From [Clostridium] saccharolyticum WM1 (lineage in GTDB: Bacteria > Bacillota > Clostridia > Lachnospirales > Lachnospiraceae), in the NCBI RefSeq assembly GCF_000144625.1, contig NC_014376.1:2542001-2606000 (forward strand): a stretch of 64,000 bases of DNA, written 5' to 3'. Positions 1 through 9,859 of this stretch are shown here, one piece after another. Both the position numbers and the translations under genes were made by a program. The notes beneath the pieces are model-generated. The model ran no database searches, was not told the origin of the DNA, and saw nothing but the letters and a program-made list of their open reading frames with translations. Within the stretch, counting starts at the first letter, position 1. Every line of letters begins with the position of its first letter.

Positions 1-1632
1 TTCCAGGTTTCTGACTCCGGCCTCTCTGGTGTAATGGTGAATGATCTTTTTAAGTGCTTCATCCGATACGGTCACCTGCTTTTCTTTCAGCCCGTTCTTG
101 TCCCGCTGCTTTCTTACTAGATAATTCTTTGCAATATGGAATTTTTCATTCTCCGTATAGCTATTTACTTCAATTACTTCCATACGGTCCAAAAGGGGCC
201 CAGGTATGGTCGTTGTCGTATTGGCCGTTGCAAGAAACAAAACATTGGATAAATCGATGGGAATCTCCACGTAGTGATCCCGGAATTTTACATTTTGCTC
301 ACTATCCAGCACTTCTAATAATGCGGAAGAGGTATCTCCTTTGTAATCCCTGCTCACCTTATCAATTTCATCAAGCAGCATCAGAGGATTGCTGACTCCG
401 GCCTGCCGCAAAGCTTCCACAATCCTGCCGGGCATGGCGCCCACATAGGTTTTCCGGTGCCCGCGGATCTCCGCTTCATCCCGGATTCCTCCCAGGCTGA
501 TTCTTACATATTCTTTGTTTAATGCCTTTGCCACCGACCTGGCAATAGAGGTCTTTCCTGTTCCGGGAGGCCCTACCAGACAAATAATGGGACTGGATCC
601 TTTTTTTGTAAGGACACGGACGGCCAGATATTCCAGAATTCTCTCCTTTACTTTTTCCAGGCCGTAATGATCCTCATTCAAAATCTCTTCTGCATGGATA
701 ATGCTGTTATTATCCCTGGAAAGCTTTTTCCAGGGAAGCTCCAGGACCGTCTCAAGGTACATACGCACCACATTGGCTTCCTGACTTCCTCCAGGCATTG
801 CCTTAAACCGTTCTATTTCCTTCTGGATCTTATCCCTGGTCTCCTTATCAGCCTTTAAAGCCTTCAGTCTCTTGAAATACTCGTCCGCATCGGACAGAGG
901 GTTGTCCTCTCCTAACTCCTCCCGGATTACCTTAAGCTGCTCCCTTAATATATAATCCTTCTGATTCTTGTCGATCCGCTCTTTTACGTGGGATTGTAAT
1001 TCCCGTTTTACCTTTGTTACCTCGATCTCCGTAATCATCTGCTTCATGACCAGAGCATACCGATCCTCCAGAAGAGCACTTTCAAGCACCTGCTGGCGCA
1101 CCCTGTAATCCCAGGAAAGCTGTACGGCGATCTGGTCCAAAAGCTCACCGAGATCTGCAAGAGCCATAAGATTGGGGAGCACTTCCTTCCCAATCCTGGG
1201 ATTTTCCTTGCCGTATTCCTCCAGCTTTTCCTGAATAATCTGTATCATAGCCTGTCTGGCGATATAATCCAGAGAGTCATCGGATTCTAAGGTTCTTTCC
1301 ACCTCTCCCACCAGCATAGGTTCTTCGCTGTCAAGAGCCAAAAGCTCCACCCGCTCCACACCTTCCACCATAACACGGATTACATTATTCGGCAGCTTTA
1401 CCAGCTGCTTGATCAGGGCCACTGTGCCGACCTGATATAAATCTTCAATTCCAGGGTCAGCCTCCTCAGAATTTCTCTGGGTAACCAGACACACCTTCTG
1501 ATCCCCTACCATCGCCTTCTCCACGGCTGCAATGGATTTTGTCCGGCTGATATCAAAATGCAGCATCATTTTGGGAAGAACAGTCATGCCTCGCAGGGCG
1601 ATAACTGGCATTGTGATTGTCTTATCCACCAT
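1..1632 (-). CDS. lon: ATP-dependent protease Lon, N-terminal 544 residues (3' end outside the window)
   Basis: Lon is a cytoplasmic AAA+ serine protease that degrades misfolded and regulatory proteins. The frame opens at ATG 1632, preceded by AAGGAGAGAAC, and stays open to the left edge. The visible part has the Lon substrate-binding domain (from MPVIALRG, roughly residues 8-200), a helical linker, and the AAA+ module with Walker A GPPGTGKTS near residue 352 and Walker B LMLLDEID near 417. The Ser-Lys protease dyad would lie beyond position 1. It follows clpX on the same strand, in the usual Firmicute order tig-clpP-clpX-lon. A terminator-like hairpin lies between clpX and lon, so its level may be set by read-through. 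Identity is secure; completeness cannot be judged. Confidence 0.97.
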   Translation of the reverse strand, partial: MVDKTITMPVIALRGMTVLPKMMLHFDISRTKSIAAVEKAMVGDQKVCLVTQRNSEEADPGIEDLYQVGTVALIKQLVKLPNNVIRVMVEGVERVELLALDSEEPMLVGEVERTLESDDSLDYIARQAMIQIIQEKLEEYGKENPRIGKEVLPNLMALADLGELLDQIAVQLSWDYRVRQQVLESALLEDRYALVMKQMITEIEVTKVKRELQSHVKERIDKNQKDYILREQLKVIREELGEDNPLSDADEYFKRLKALKADKETRDKIQKEIERFKAMPGGSQEANVVRMYLETVLELPWKKLSRDNNSIIHAEEILNEDHYGLEKVKERILEYLAVRVLTKKGSSPIICLVGPPGTGKTSIARSVAKALNKEYVRISLGGIRDEAEIRGHRKTYVGAMPGRIVEALRQAGVSNPLMLLDEIDKVSRDYKGDTSSALLEVLDSEQNVKFRDHYVEIPIDLSNVLFLATANTTTTIPGPLLDRMEVIEVNSYTENEKFHIAKNYLVRKQRDKNGLKEKQVTVSDEALKKIIHHYTREAGVRNLE

Positions 1633-1652
1633 TGTGTTCTCTCCTTTGCATT

Positions 1653-1692
1653 CAAAAAGGTGTTCCAGCAGATTTTCTCGCTGTAACACCTT
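1653..1692 (-). terminator. Intrinsic terminator / attenuator between clpX and lon
   Basis: On the minus strand AAGGTGTT (1692-1685) pairs with AACACCTT (1664-1657). An inner CAGC/GCTG stem extends the hairpin, and it is followed directly by TTTTTG. The lon ribosome-binding site starts only about 10 bases later, so no lon promoter fits between them. It either ends clpX transcripts partially or attenuates lon. Confidence 0.7.
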
Positions 1693-1710
1693 CCCGACTC
1701 ATGCAGGGAC

Positions 1711-3012
1711 CTATGCGATCTCGCCTGTCTTATCTTTTCTCAACTTCTGAGCCAGTGACTTTCTGGGGACTGCCGTGTCCCGATAGATCAACTCCGGCTC
1801 ACCCTTTTTATCTACAACATCTTTGGTAATCGTACAGATTCCAATACTGCTGTCAGATGGAATCTCGTACATCAACTCCATCATTACACTTTCCATAATG
1901 GAACGTAAACCTCTGGCACCGGTCTTTCGTTCTACTGCCAGTTCCGCAATCCGTTCTACCGCTTCTCTGGTCAGCTCAAGCTTAACGTCATCCAGTTCAA
2001 ACAATTTTTGATACTGTTTGACCAAGGCATTCTTTGGCTCCGTCAAAATCTTAACAAGAGCTTCTCTGTCCAGGAGTTCCAGGGATACGGTAATAGGCAC
2101 ACGGCCGATAAACTCCGGTATTAAACCAAATTTCACCAGATCCTGAGGAAGAGTCTTTTTCAGAAGATCATCAATATCCGTCTTGTTCTTATCTACGATT
2201 TCCGCATTAAAGCCAATGGAACCTGCACTTAAACGGCGCTCAATGATCTTTTCCAGACCGTCAAAGGCACCGCCGCAGATGAACAGGATATTGGTGGTGT
2301 TAATCTGCAAAAGCTCCTGATGAGGATGCTTTCTTCCTCCCTGAGGGGGAACACTGGCAACCGTACCTTCCAGGATCTTTAGCAAAGCCTGCTGTACGCC
2401 TTCCCCGGAAACATCTCTGGTAATGGATACATTCTCGGATTTCTTTGTGATTTTATCGATTTCATCGATGTAGATGATACCATATTCTGCCCTGCTGATG
2501 TCGTAATCAGCCGCCTGGATCAGCTTTAAAAGAATGTTTTCCACATCCTCTCCTACATATCCGGCTTCTGTCAGGGCGGTGGCATCTGCAATGGCAAACG
2601 GAACATTCAGAACCTTTGCCAGCGTCTGCGCCAGATAGGTTTTACCCGATCCGGTAGGACCCAACATCAGAATATTACTCTTTTGTACATCCACATCCAT
2701 TTTTTTTCTGGAAGTGATTCTCTTATAGTGGTTATAGACTGCTACAGACAATACCTTTTTTGCATTGTCCTGACCAATGACGTAATCGTCTAAAAATGCC
2801 TTGATTTCCTTTGGTTTCATCAGATTGATGTCGCCAAAATCAGGCCCTTCTTCCTCATGGCTGTCAAATTCTTCCTCCAATATCTCTGCACACAGATCAA
2901 TGCATTCGTCGCAGATATAGACATTGTTGGAACCGGCAATGAGTTTCTTTACCTGGTCCTGGGTTTTTCCGCAAAAAGAGCATCGGATCTTGTCGTCTGT
3001 TCTGACCGGCAT
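1711..3012 (-). CDS. clpX: ATP-dependent Clp protease ATP-binding subunit ClpX
   Basis: ClpX is the AAA+ unfoldase that recognises tagged substrates and feeds them to ClpP. The N-terminal zinc-binding domain has Cys11, Cys14, Cys34 and Cys37 ([13 protein letters not shown]). Walker A is GPTGSGKT and Walker B is IIYIDEID. The ClpP-docking IGF-type loop is present as SIGFNAE. Length is 433 residues, near the family norm of about 420-435. ATG 3012 is chosen because GAGG sits 7 bases upstream; the in-frame GTG at 3018 overlaps that site. It lies between clpP and lon and is transcribed with clpP. Confidence 0.97.
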   Translation of the reverse strand: MPVRTDDKIRCSFCGKTQDQVKKLIAGSNNVYICDECIDLCAEILEEEFDSHEEEGPDFGDINLMKPKEIKAFLDDYVIGQDNAKKVLSVAVYNHYKRITSRKKMDVDVQKSNILMLGPTGSGKTYLAQTLAKVLNVPFAIADATALTEAGYVGEDVENILLKLIQAADYDISRAEYGIIYIDEIDKITKKSENVSITRDVSGEGVQQALLKILEGTVASVPPQGGRKHPHQELLQINTTNILFICGGAFDGLEKIIERRLSAGSIGFNAEIVDKNKTDIDDLLKKTLPQDLVKFGLIPEFIGRVPITVSLELLDREALVKILTEPKNALVKQYQKLFELDDVKLELTREAVERIAELAVERKTGARGLRSIMESVMMELMYEIPSDSSIGICTITKDVVDKKGEPELIYRDTAVPRKSLAQKLRKDKTGEIA

Positions 3013-3040
3013 ATACACACCTCATTCTTTCCTATCAATC

Positions 3041-3216
3041 ACCCTGCTTCCGGGCATAAAGGAATACCAAAATGGTATTTCCTGTCATTTGCCCTGCTGT
3101 CCGGGCACAGAGGGATACCCGCAGGGTATTTCCTGCCTACTGCCCTTGCCGTCCGGCTATAAGGCCACACCCTCAGGATATTTCCCTCAGGCGCCCTTAC
3201 GGTCCGGGCACAATGG
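3041..3216. repeat. Imperfect tandem repeat, about 51-bp period, 3.5 units, between clpX and clpP
   Basis: Units lie at 3041-3090, 3091-3141, 3142-3192 and a partial one at 3193-3216. Each begins GCCCT (ACCCT in the first), carries TCCGGGCA or a variant, and the first three contain a small hairpin of the type GGGATACC-GGTATTTCC. The array ends at the clpP stop codon, so it would be transcribed. Single related copies occur at 3839-3876 and near 18537-18560. Plus-strand open frames across it repeat the motif in protein form and look like artefacts. Confidence 0.8.
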
Positions 3217-3217
3217 T

Positions 3218-3805
3218 TTATCGGTCATGGCTGTAAATGATATCATCAATCAAACCATATGCTTTTGCTTCTTCCGCATTCATATAATTGTCACGCTCAG
3301 TATCGCGTTCAATCACCTCATAGGGCTGGCCTGTGTTTGCGGACAGGATTTCATTTAACCGTTTCTTTATTTTCAGTATATTCTCGGCTACGATCCGGAT
3401 CTCAGTAGCCTGGCCCTTCGCTCCGCCGGATGGCTGGTGAATCATAACTTCAGCATTGGGAAGCGCAAATCTTTTTCCCTTTGCGCCGCCTGCCAGCAAA
3501 AACGCTCCCATGCTGGCCGCCATTCCCATACAAACAGTGGAAACATCGCATTTAATGTAGTTCATGGTATCATAAATCGCCATGCCTGCAGTAACAGACC
3601 CACCGGGGCTGTTTATATAAAGGTTGATATCTTTATTGGGATCCTCAGCCTCTAAAAATAACAACTGAGCCACAACAAGGCTTGCTGACACATCTGACAC
3701 TTCTTCCCCAAGGAAAATGATCCTCTCCTTAAGAAGTCTGGAATAAATATCGTAAGAACGCTCGCCCTTACTGGTTGATTCAATGACATAAGGTACTAAA
3801 CTCAT
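3218..3805 (-). CDS. clpP: ATP-dependent Clp protease proteolytic subunit ClpP
   Basis: ClpP forms the tetradecameric serine-protease chamber that works with ClpX. The catalytic triad is visible as Ser98 (GMAASMGAF), His123 (VMIHQPSGG) and Asp172 (DTERDNYM). Length is 195 residues, the canonical size. The start at 3805 is preceded by AGGAGGAAGACAG. It sits between tig and clpX on the minus strand. The intergenic regions on both sides carry copies of the same short hairpin repeat, which is unusual for such a conserved block. Confidence 0.98.
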   Translation of the reverse strand: MSLVPYVIESTSKGERSYDIYSRLLKERIIFLGEEVSDVSASLVVAQLLFLEAEDPNKDINLYINSPGGSVTAGMAIYDTMNYIKCDVSTVCMGMAASMGAFLLAGGAKGKRFALPNAEVMIHQPSGGAKGQATEIRIVAENILKIKKRLNEILSANTGQPYEVIERDTERDNYMNAEEAKAYGLIDDIIYSHDR

Positions 3806-3838
3806 CTGTCTTCCTCCTGTCTGTTATTTCCTTTTCAT

Positions 3839-3876
3839 CGCCCAGGCTTTCCGGGCATAAAGGGGTATCCCTCAAC
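3839..3876. repeat. Single dispersed copy of the clpX-clpP intergenic repeat
   Basis: The clpP-tig gap contains GCCCAGGCTTTCCGGGCATA followed by AAGGGGTATCC, closely matching the start of the 51-bp unit at 3041. It shows that the unit is a dispersed family, not only a local duplication. Confidence 0.6.
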
Positions 3877-3978
3877 GTTTCGGGAAACAGCCCCAATCAT
3901 ACGGGTAAAAAGGAATACCTCATCAAAGCCGAATAGACTCCGGACAATCATGCCAGGAATCTATTCCGGTTAAACTTC

Positions 3979-5265
3979 TTAAACTAATTTTGCTTCAGCA
4001 ACCAGAAAATCTACTGCTTCCTGAACTGCCAGATCTTCCTTCATCTGCTGGAGGCCGTTCTCACCAAGAGATTCTCTCACCAGAGAGGCTTCCATCTTAT
4101 AAGTTTCTGCCATTCCTGCGATCTCTTTCTCAACCGCTTCATCAGAAGCAGTGATGTTCTCCGCCTTTACAACAGCTTCCAGTACCAGTCTTGTCTGGAT
4201 TCTCTTAAGTGCCTGAGGCTTCATCTGCTCCTTTAAGGATTCAAGAGTCATTCCTGTAAATTTCATGTACTGGTCAAGAGACAGGCCCTGGCTCTGCATT
4301 CTTCTTGCATAGTCATTGACCATGTTGTTTACCTGGCTGTCAATCATCGGCTCCGGTATCTCCATGGTGGCATTTTCAACAACTTTTTCTACCACACGGT
4401 CTTCGTTCTCTGTTGCTGCTGCTTTTTCTTTTCTTAAAGCAACCTTCTCGCTGATGTCTTTCTTGTATTCTTCTAATGTTTCAAATTCGGAAACTTCGCT
4501 TGCAAACTCATCGTTTAACTCAGGAAGCTCTTTTCTCTTAATCTCTTTTACTGTTACCTTAAATAATGCCGGCTTTCCTGCCAGTTCTGTCGCATGATAC
4601 TCATTGGGGAATGTTACGTTAACGTCGCATTCTTCGCCGATGTTTTTGCCGATCAGCTGCTCTTCAAAGGTATCAATGAAAGAATGGGATCCAATGGTAA
4701 GAGGATAATCTTCCCCCTTGCCGCCTTCAAATGTCTTTCCGTCTACAAAACCTTCAAAGTCGATGACTGTCTGATCGCCATCCTCTACAGATCTGTCCTC
4801 TACGGTAATAAGCCGGGAGTTCTGTTCCTGGACTCTCTTTAACTCAGCCTCAATGTCTTCCTCAGTCACTTCGGCAGATGCCTTGGTCACTTCAATTCCC
4901 TTATACTCGCCCAGAGTCACTTCCGGCTTAACAGCAACTGTCGCTGTATAGATCAGAGTCTTTCCCTTTTCTACCTGTACAATATCAATTTCAGGCCTGG
5001 ATACAATATCCAGTCCGCTTTCTTCTGCTGCACTGCCATAGGTTGCATCAAGAGCCTCATTTACTGCATCCTCATATAAAATGCCTGATCCATACATCTT
5101 CTCAACCATGGCCTGAGGAGCTTTCCCTTTTCTGAAACCAGGGATGTTGAATCTGCCCTTATTCTTATTGTAAGCTGCGGTAAGAGCCTTATCAAACTCC
5201 TCCGCCGACACTTCTACCGTTAATTTTGCCATGTTTTTTTCTAATTTTTCTACTTGTAAACTCAT
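3979..5265 (-). CDS. tig: Trigger factor (ribosome-associated chaperone / peptidyl-prolyl isomerase)
   Basis: Trigger factor binds at the ribosomal exit tunnel and helps nascent chains fold. The ribosome-binding signature FNIPGFRKGKAP is at about residues 39-50. A central FKBP-type PPIase domain follows (roughly 150-245, VEDGDQTVIDFEGFVDG), then a helical C-terminal chaperone domain. Length is 428 residues, typical for the family. The start at 5265 is preceded by AAGGAGGAACCCTTTA. It is the first gene of the tig-clpP-clpX-lon block. Confidence 0.97.
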   Translation of the reverse strand: MSLQVEKLEKNMAKLTVEVSAEEFDKALTAAYNKNKGRFNIPGFRKGKAPQAMVEKMYGSGILYEDAVNEALDATYGSAAEESGLDIVSRPEIDIVQVEKGKTLIYTATVAVKPEVTLGEYKGIEVTKASAEVTEEDIEAELKRVQEQNSRLITVEDRSVEDGDQTVIDFEGFVDGKTFEGGKGEDYPLTIGSHSFIDTFEEQLIGKNIGEECDVNVTFPNEYHATELAGKPALFKVTVKEIKRKELPELNDEFASEVSEFETLEEYKKDISEKVALRKEKAAATENEDRVVEKVVENATMEIPEPMIDSQVNNMVNDYARRMQSQGLSLDQYMKFTGMTLESLKEQMKPQALKRIQTRLVLEAVVKAENITASDEAVEKEIAGMAETYKMEASLVRESLGENGLQQMKEDLAVQEAVDFLVAEAKLV

Positions 5266-5328
5266 TAAAGGGTTCCTCCTTGAAATATATGTGAACCGCC
5301 AATTCGACAGGGCGTTACACTTCAGTTT

Positions 5329-5340
5329 ATCATTATAACA
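5329..5340 (-). promoter_or_regulatory. Probable tig promoter, extended -10
   Basis: Minus-strand TGTTATAAT (-10 at 5337-5332) is an extended -10 element about 67 bases upstream of the tig start. No convincing -35 is present at 17-18 bases. Confidence 0.45.
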
Positions 5341-5378
5341 TACTCGTCCTGTAAATTCCAGTACTATTTACGATTAAA

Positions 5379-8354
5379 TCAGGTTTTTCCTGAAAACTCC
5401 TGCATTCGTTTTACAATGTAAGGGTCAAGGGGCCTGATCTCCATCTGAGGTCTGGCAATATAGTATCCCTGGAACAGAGAAACCCCGCAATTCATAAGAA
5501 ATTCCAGCTCTTCCGGTGTTTCCACCCCCTCTGCCAGAACAATGATGCTGTTTTTCTCTGCGAAGTCCAAAAGGTTGTTTAAAATGATCTGGCGGTTCCG
5601 GTCTTCGTTGACCCGTTTTACCAGGTTGATATCCACCTTAATGATATCCGGTTTCATACGAAGCAGAATGGCTTCACTGTTATAGCCTGTCCCAAAATCA
5701 TCGACAGCGACCTGTCCCTTCCACTGTCTGGCTATATCGATCTTCTGCTCCATGAAATTATGACTTGCCGGTTCTCCTTCCGTCATTTCAATGACGATCC
5801 GGTGAAGAAGCTCACCGTAAAGTTCTAAAAGCTCCGCCTGTTCGTTTTCCGTTAAGCAGACACTGGCAATGGAATTGATAAACAGCTTTACATCCGGTCC
5901 CAACTGCCCGGCCTCAATTTCTGCCATAACAGCCTTAAGGCCTGCAAACCAGGTAAGAGCCTCCATCTGGGATAGCTTTGCCTGAGCCCTTGCCAGATTC
6001 AGTACCTCACTGATCCCCTTCATATTTGCAAAGTCGGGGCGCATCAGCAGCTCATAGCCGTAGATGGTTCCTTCCCTTGTTACGATTGGCTGAAAAGCAA
6101 AACGAACCTCTTTTCTATCCAGCATCCGGTTAAGCTCCTCACTGCCGGCAAGCATATAGGAGTTATGGGTATATTCGTTTAAATCAAACTCCTTAACGAT
6201 CCCTTTTACACTGTGCTTCACCATATACATGGCAAAATCAGCATAATTAAACAGGGTTTCAAATTCCAGGGCATCATCAGGATACCAGGAAAGTCCTCCT
6301 GAAACACGGATGGGGAACTGGTAACCCCCTTCTGTATTCAAAGCGAACTTCTGAATGTGCTTCATGAAATCCCTGACATTTTTTCTGATTTCTTCCTTAT
6401 CATCCGCTTCCAGATAGGTAACAAATTCATCTCCCGAATATCTGGCTATGATTCCTCCCCTTTCGGAAAAAAGTTTCAGGCAGTCAGCAAACAGAACGAT
6501 ATACCTGTCCCCTTCGTCGTGACCGTATGTATCGTTAATATATTTCAAATTATCCAGATCCCACATAATGAGTGCGGAGAGCTTTTTTTTCTGCTTTTTC
6601 ACAGCAGCCTCCACTTGTTCCCGAAACGCCCTCCGGTTATAAAGTTCTGTCAGCAGGTCATAATTCCGTTCACGCTCCAGCTTTTCCTTTTCCTCCACAT
6701 CAGCAGTCACATCGGAGCAGACACCCAGAATCGTTCCTTTTTTTGATCCATCCAGAATGAATTCCACCCACCGGGTTCCCTCCGGACCTTCCAGACACTG
6801 CAGGATCCGGTCTCCTTTGATTTTAATACCTGTAAAAGTCTTTTCCATGTACTTTTTGAACTTTTCCGTTTTTATATAACAATAGGGTTCTTCCATGCAG
6901 CCCCAGCCCAGCATTTCAAACAAAGACCGGCTGCAGAATACACGGTCAGCCTCCTCTTCAAATTCAAATACCCCAATCAGAACATTGGCATGCTCCAGGA
7001 TACTGGATATCTTTGAAGAGGCCCGTTCCACATCCCAGTTCAACTGTTCAATGGTTTCCGACAGCTCATCAATTTCTCTGATGCGGACTCTTTTCAGTGA
7101 AAGACCCCTGGTTCCTGATTTCCCTCTTAATTCCATGACCAGCCTGCGGATGGGCTCAGTCATAATTTTTCCTATGACAAAAGCGCCTAACAGGCTGAAT
7201 ACAAGGGGCACCAGCATGGAGCTGAAAAGCATCCGCCGAATGGCATTGTAAAATGAAAGCAGATCATTCTGGCGGGCCATACCTGCCAATACCCACTCTT
7301 CCCTTTCAAAGGGACTGTTATTGCCATAGACATCAAGGCTTCTTATGCTGGCGTACCACCTGGTGCCTTCTGAGGACTCCAGTTCGCTTATGCTTTCTTC
7401 CTCATTGTCCACATAATTGATCCTTGGAATTTCATTAAAATACTGGTTATACAAATAGCCGGAATATGCTACCGGGATAATGGTTTTCGTTTCCTTATTC
7501 CGGATTCCCAATAGCCAGCACTCTTCAAAGCTGCCGTTTGTCTGGTCATCACCCAGGATCTGTTCCAGTTGGTTTAAGGTCATCTCCAGACCATAGGCTC
7601 CCACAATGGTCCCATCACTAAGAATAATAGGAATGGTATAGGTTATAACCGGCATATCCCTGGGGCTTAAGCGGAACGGAGAACTTAAATAGGCGAATTT
7701 CATAGAATCAGCCGGTGCCGCCTGATACTGAACTGCCATAAGATATGGTTTTTTATAAAAAGCGGAGGCCTTTCCATCCTCGCTTTCCTGAAAACCAAGC
7801 TCCCAGAAAGAATCCAGCGGTATGTCATATTTTTCAGCTATGGATGGCAGTCCGCGTTCCATAAGAAGAGACGAATTATCCTTTAGATATCCCCCTGAGT
7901 TAGAATTTCTCACGTAAAAGCCCGCCTTCATTTCAGCCGGACTGTTTTTGGCCGCCGGGCCATTTAATACCATAAAAACTCCCGTTGCATGGCTCAAATG
8001 GAGCATTTCAATGGACTTTTCCATGATCTTATCAACGATTTTCCGATTCAGGTCATAATCTGTAAAAATGTCTTTTGACCGGCGTCTTTCTTCCTCCAGC
8101 ACCTGTTGAATCCCGGAAGTTATAAAATCGGAATTGTTAAACAGGACAACCCAATGATGTAATGTCTCCTTTTCCAGTCCCAGCCTTGTGTTTTCCGTAT
8201 TCTCGCTTAATATATGAATCTCATTATTTTTTAATTTAATAGAGACTCCGCCAAAAAACACCAGCCCTGCTATGACCACCGCCTGCAGGACCAGCAGGAT
8301 AAGCAATGGTCCCAGCAGCTGGGTGCGAATGGATTCACTTCTTTTGTTCTTCAT
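5379..8354 (-). CDS. Membrane sensor protein with Cache-type sensor, HAMP, PAS, GGDEF and EAL domains
   Basis: This 991-residue protein is predicted to make or break cyclic di-GMP in response to an extracellular cue. In order: TM helix near 15-40, large extracellular sensor (about 45-370, Cache-like), second TM near 375-395, HAMP, PAS-like segment, GGDEF domain with motif SGDEF in place of GGDEF, and a C-terminal EAL domain. In the EAL domain the first motif reads YELL, but DDFGTGYNS, KVD, EGVET and FQGY are intact, so phosphodiesterase activity is plausible. SGDEF may or may not support synthesis. ATG 8354 is chosen over GTG 8363 because AGGGTG lies 7 bases upstream. It follows a solute-binding lipoprotein by 44 bases in one operon. 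Confidence 0.9.
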   Translation of the reverse strand: MKNKRSESIRTQLLGPLLILLVLQAVVIAGLVFFGGVSIKLKNNEIHILSENTENTRLGLEKETLHHWVVLFNNSDFITSGIQQVLEEERRRSKDIFTDYDLNRKIVDKIMEKSIEMLHLSHATGVFMVLNGPAAKNSPAEMKAGFYVRNSNSGGYLKDNSSLLMERGLPSIAEKYDIPLDSFWELGFQESEDGKASAFYKKPYLMAVQYQAAPADSMKFAYLSSPFRLSPRDMPVITYTIPIILSDGTIVGAYGLEMTLNQLEQILGDDQTNGSFEECWLLGIRNKETKTIIPVAYSGYLYNQYFNEIPRINYVDNEEESISELESSEGTRWYASIRSLDVYGNNSPFEREEWVLAGMARQNDLLSFYNAIRRMLFSSMLVPLVFSLLGAFVIGKIMTEPIRRLVMELRGKSGTRGLSLKRVRIREIDELSETIEQLNWDVERASSKISSILEHANVLIGVFEFEEEADRVFCSRSLFEMLGWGCMEEPYCYIKTEKFKKYMEKTFTGIKIKGDRILQCLEGPEGTRWVEFILDGSKKGTILGVCSDVTADVEEKEKLERERNYDLLTELYNRRAFREQVEAAVKKQKKKLSALIMWDLDNLKYINDTYGHDEGDRYIVLFADCLKLFSERGGIIARYSGDEFVTYLEADDKEEIRKNVRDFMKHIQKFALNTEGGYQFPIRVSGGLSWYPDDALEFETLFNYADFAMYMVKHSVKGIVKEFDLNEYTHNSYMLAGSEELNRMLDRKEVRFAFQPIVTREGTIYGYELLMRPDFANMKGISEVLNLARAQAKLSQMEALTWFAGLKAVMAEIEAGQLGPDVKLFINSIASVCLTENEQAELLELYGELLHRIVIEMTEGEPASHNFMEQKIDIARQWKGQVAVDDFGTGYNSEAILLRMKPDIIKVDINLVKRVNEDRNRQIILNNLLDFAEKNSIIVLAEGVETPEELEFLMNCGVSLFQGYYIARPQMEIRPLDPYIVKRMQEFSGKT

Positions 8355-8398
8355 AAATTGCACCCTATCGAATCAAGGTTGAAAGGCATCTTTCACGC

Positions 8399-9844
8399 TT
8401 ACTCTCCCATCACCGTTTCCAACTGCCTTAATGTATCCTGATACCAGTTATCAAAATTCTCCTCTGTCACATAATTAGCAACCGCATTTTCTCTTTTAGC
8501 TCCCTGACTCATGAGAGTGCTTATCTGGCTGTAATCTTCCTTTGCCTTTAAAGCCATGGAAGAATTCAGCACTCCTCTGGCGCGGTCACCTCCTTTAAAC
8601 GGTTTTGAGGTATAAAGCCTGTACTGATTGGCTGTTTCAAGACCAATGAGAAGATTCTGTGACACTGCACTTCTCTCTCCTGCTTCCGTCAGGAATGGAG
8701 TCAGCAGCTCCTGGTTGCCGGCTGCCTTTTTCACAGGAAGATAACCGGAACCAACGGCAAATTCCATATTTTGTTCCACCGCTGTAAACCATTTTAAGAA
8801 AAGCGTTGCCGCATACTCCCGTTTTTCTTCCGATTTAAACACCATCATACCGGCCCCCTGCTGAACTGCACAGGGTACAGTTCCCTGAAAATTGGGAAGA
8901 GGATATAGCTTGCTTTCTATGGTATAGTTGGTCCCATCCTCCAGGGTCACTGAGTTGGGAAAATAGGCGATCCCGCTGGTGGCCCCCACAAAAGCCGCCA
9001 ACTGGCCTGTCTTCACATCATCGCTCCGGAATTTTCCATAAGAACCAAAATACCCGTTCACATAAGGGACATAAAAGTTATCCCAAAGTTTCCGTATGGT
9101 GGGCTTATGAAAATCCAGTACTGTTTTTCCGTCCTTTACCTTAAAAATTTCATGCCCCAGCTGAAAGCTTCCAATAATCATATAATTGGCAAAGGCATCC
9201 CTGCCAAAAAAGGCCTTTCCGTCATCAGGTGCCTCTGTCAGGCTGTCCGTCCATTTATAATAGGATTCTGCCACGCGGGTGATCCCTTCCCAAGTGGAAA
9301 GCGCCTCTTCCGTCTCTCCTGTTGCCGCTGCAAATTTATCCCAGTCCGTTTTGTTCACCGTCAGGATCTCCGTAGATTTTGCTATGGGGAATACCTTGAT
9401 AGCCCCGGTGCTGTCAAACCTGCCTTCTTCCATATAGGCATCCACATATTCCGATATTTCGTCTGAGGTCAGATAGTTGCTTAAATCCGCCGCCAGTCCC
9501 ATCTGATCCACTTCATATACCTTATCTACATAGGCCGAAAAAACGTCCGGCAAGGGCTCTGATCCAATCTTCTTCTCAATGCTTTCATTGACAAGAGCAC
9601 TTAATTCATCAATGTTTCCCTTATTAAACGCCTTGACAATGATCCCCTTTTCTCTTCCTTCGTTTTCATTGAACTGCTGCACCAGGCGGTCAAACTCCTC
9701 CTTCTGGACCCCATTATAATAATGCCAGATGGTAATGGTAACCGGATCCTTTTCTGACAATCCATATGGATTTTTCTTCTCACAGCCGGTAAGCAGACTG
9801 AAGAAAACAGCCGCCAGAACCGGCAATACCCACCTCTTTTTCAT
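8399..9844 (-). CDS. Extracellular solute-binding lipoprotein (ABC family 1 type)
   Basis: This 481-residue exported lipoprotein resembles carbohydrate-binding proteins of the CUT1 class. The signal peptide ends in lipobox LLTGC (about residues 17-21), and the mature part begins with the typical ITIWHYYNG motif. No ABC permease or ATPase lies in this operon. The next gene is the GGDEF-EAL sensor and the gene before it is the broken DJ-1 gene, 15 bases away. I infer that it may present ligand to the extracellular domain of the neighbouring c-di-GMP enzyme, or that it uses permeases encoded elsewhere. The start is supported by GCAGGTGAATGT before ATG 9844. Confidence 0.85.
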   Translation of the reverse strand: MKKRWVLPVLAAVFFSLLTGCEKKNPYGLSEKDPVTITIWHYYNGVQKEEFDRLVQQFNENEGREKGIIVKAFNKGNIDELSALVNESIEKKIGSEPLPDVFSAYVDKVYEVDQMGLAADLSNYLTSDEISEYVDAYMEEGRFDSTGAIKVFPIAKSTEILTVNKTDWDKFAAATGETEEALSTWEGITRVAESYYKWTDSLTEAPDDGKAFFGRDAFANYMIIGSFQLGHEIFKVKDGKTVLDFHKPTIRKLWDNFYVPYVNGYFGSYGKFRSDDVKTGQLAAFVGATSGIAYFPNSVTLEDGTNYTIESKLYPLPNFQGTVPCAVQQGAGMMVFKSEEKREYAATLFLKWFTAVEQNMEFAVGSGYLPVKKAAGNQELLTPFLTEAGERSAVSQNLLIGLETANQYRLYTSKPFKGGDRARGVLNSSMALKAKEDYSQISTLMSQGAKRENAVANYVTEENFDNWYQDTLRQLETVMGE

Positions 9845-9859
9845 ACATTCACCTGCCCA

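Noticed and set aside
2924..3358. Plus-strand 144-residue open frame with repeated PGIKEYQNGISC-like motifs
   Set aside because: It is the translation of the 51-bp repeat and runs antisense into clpX and clpP.
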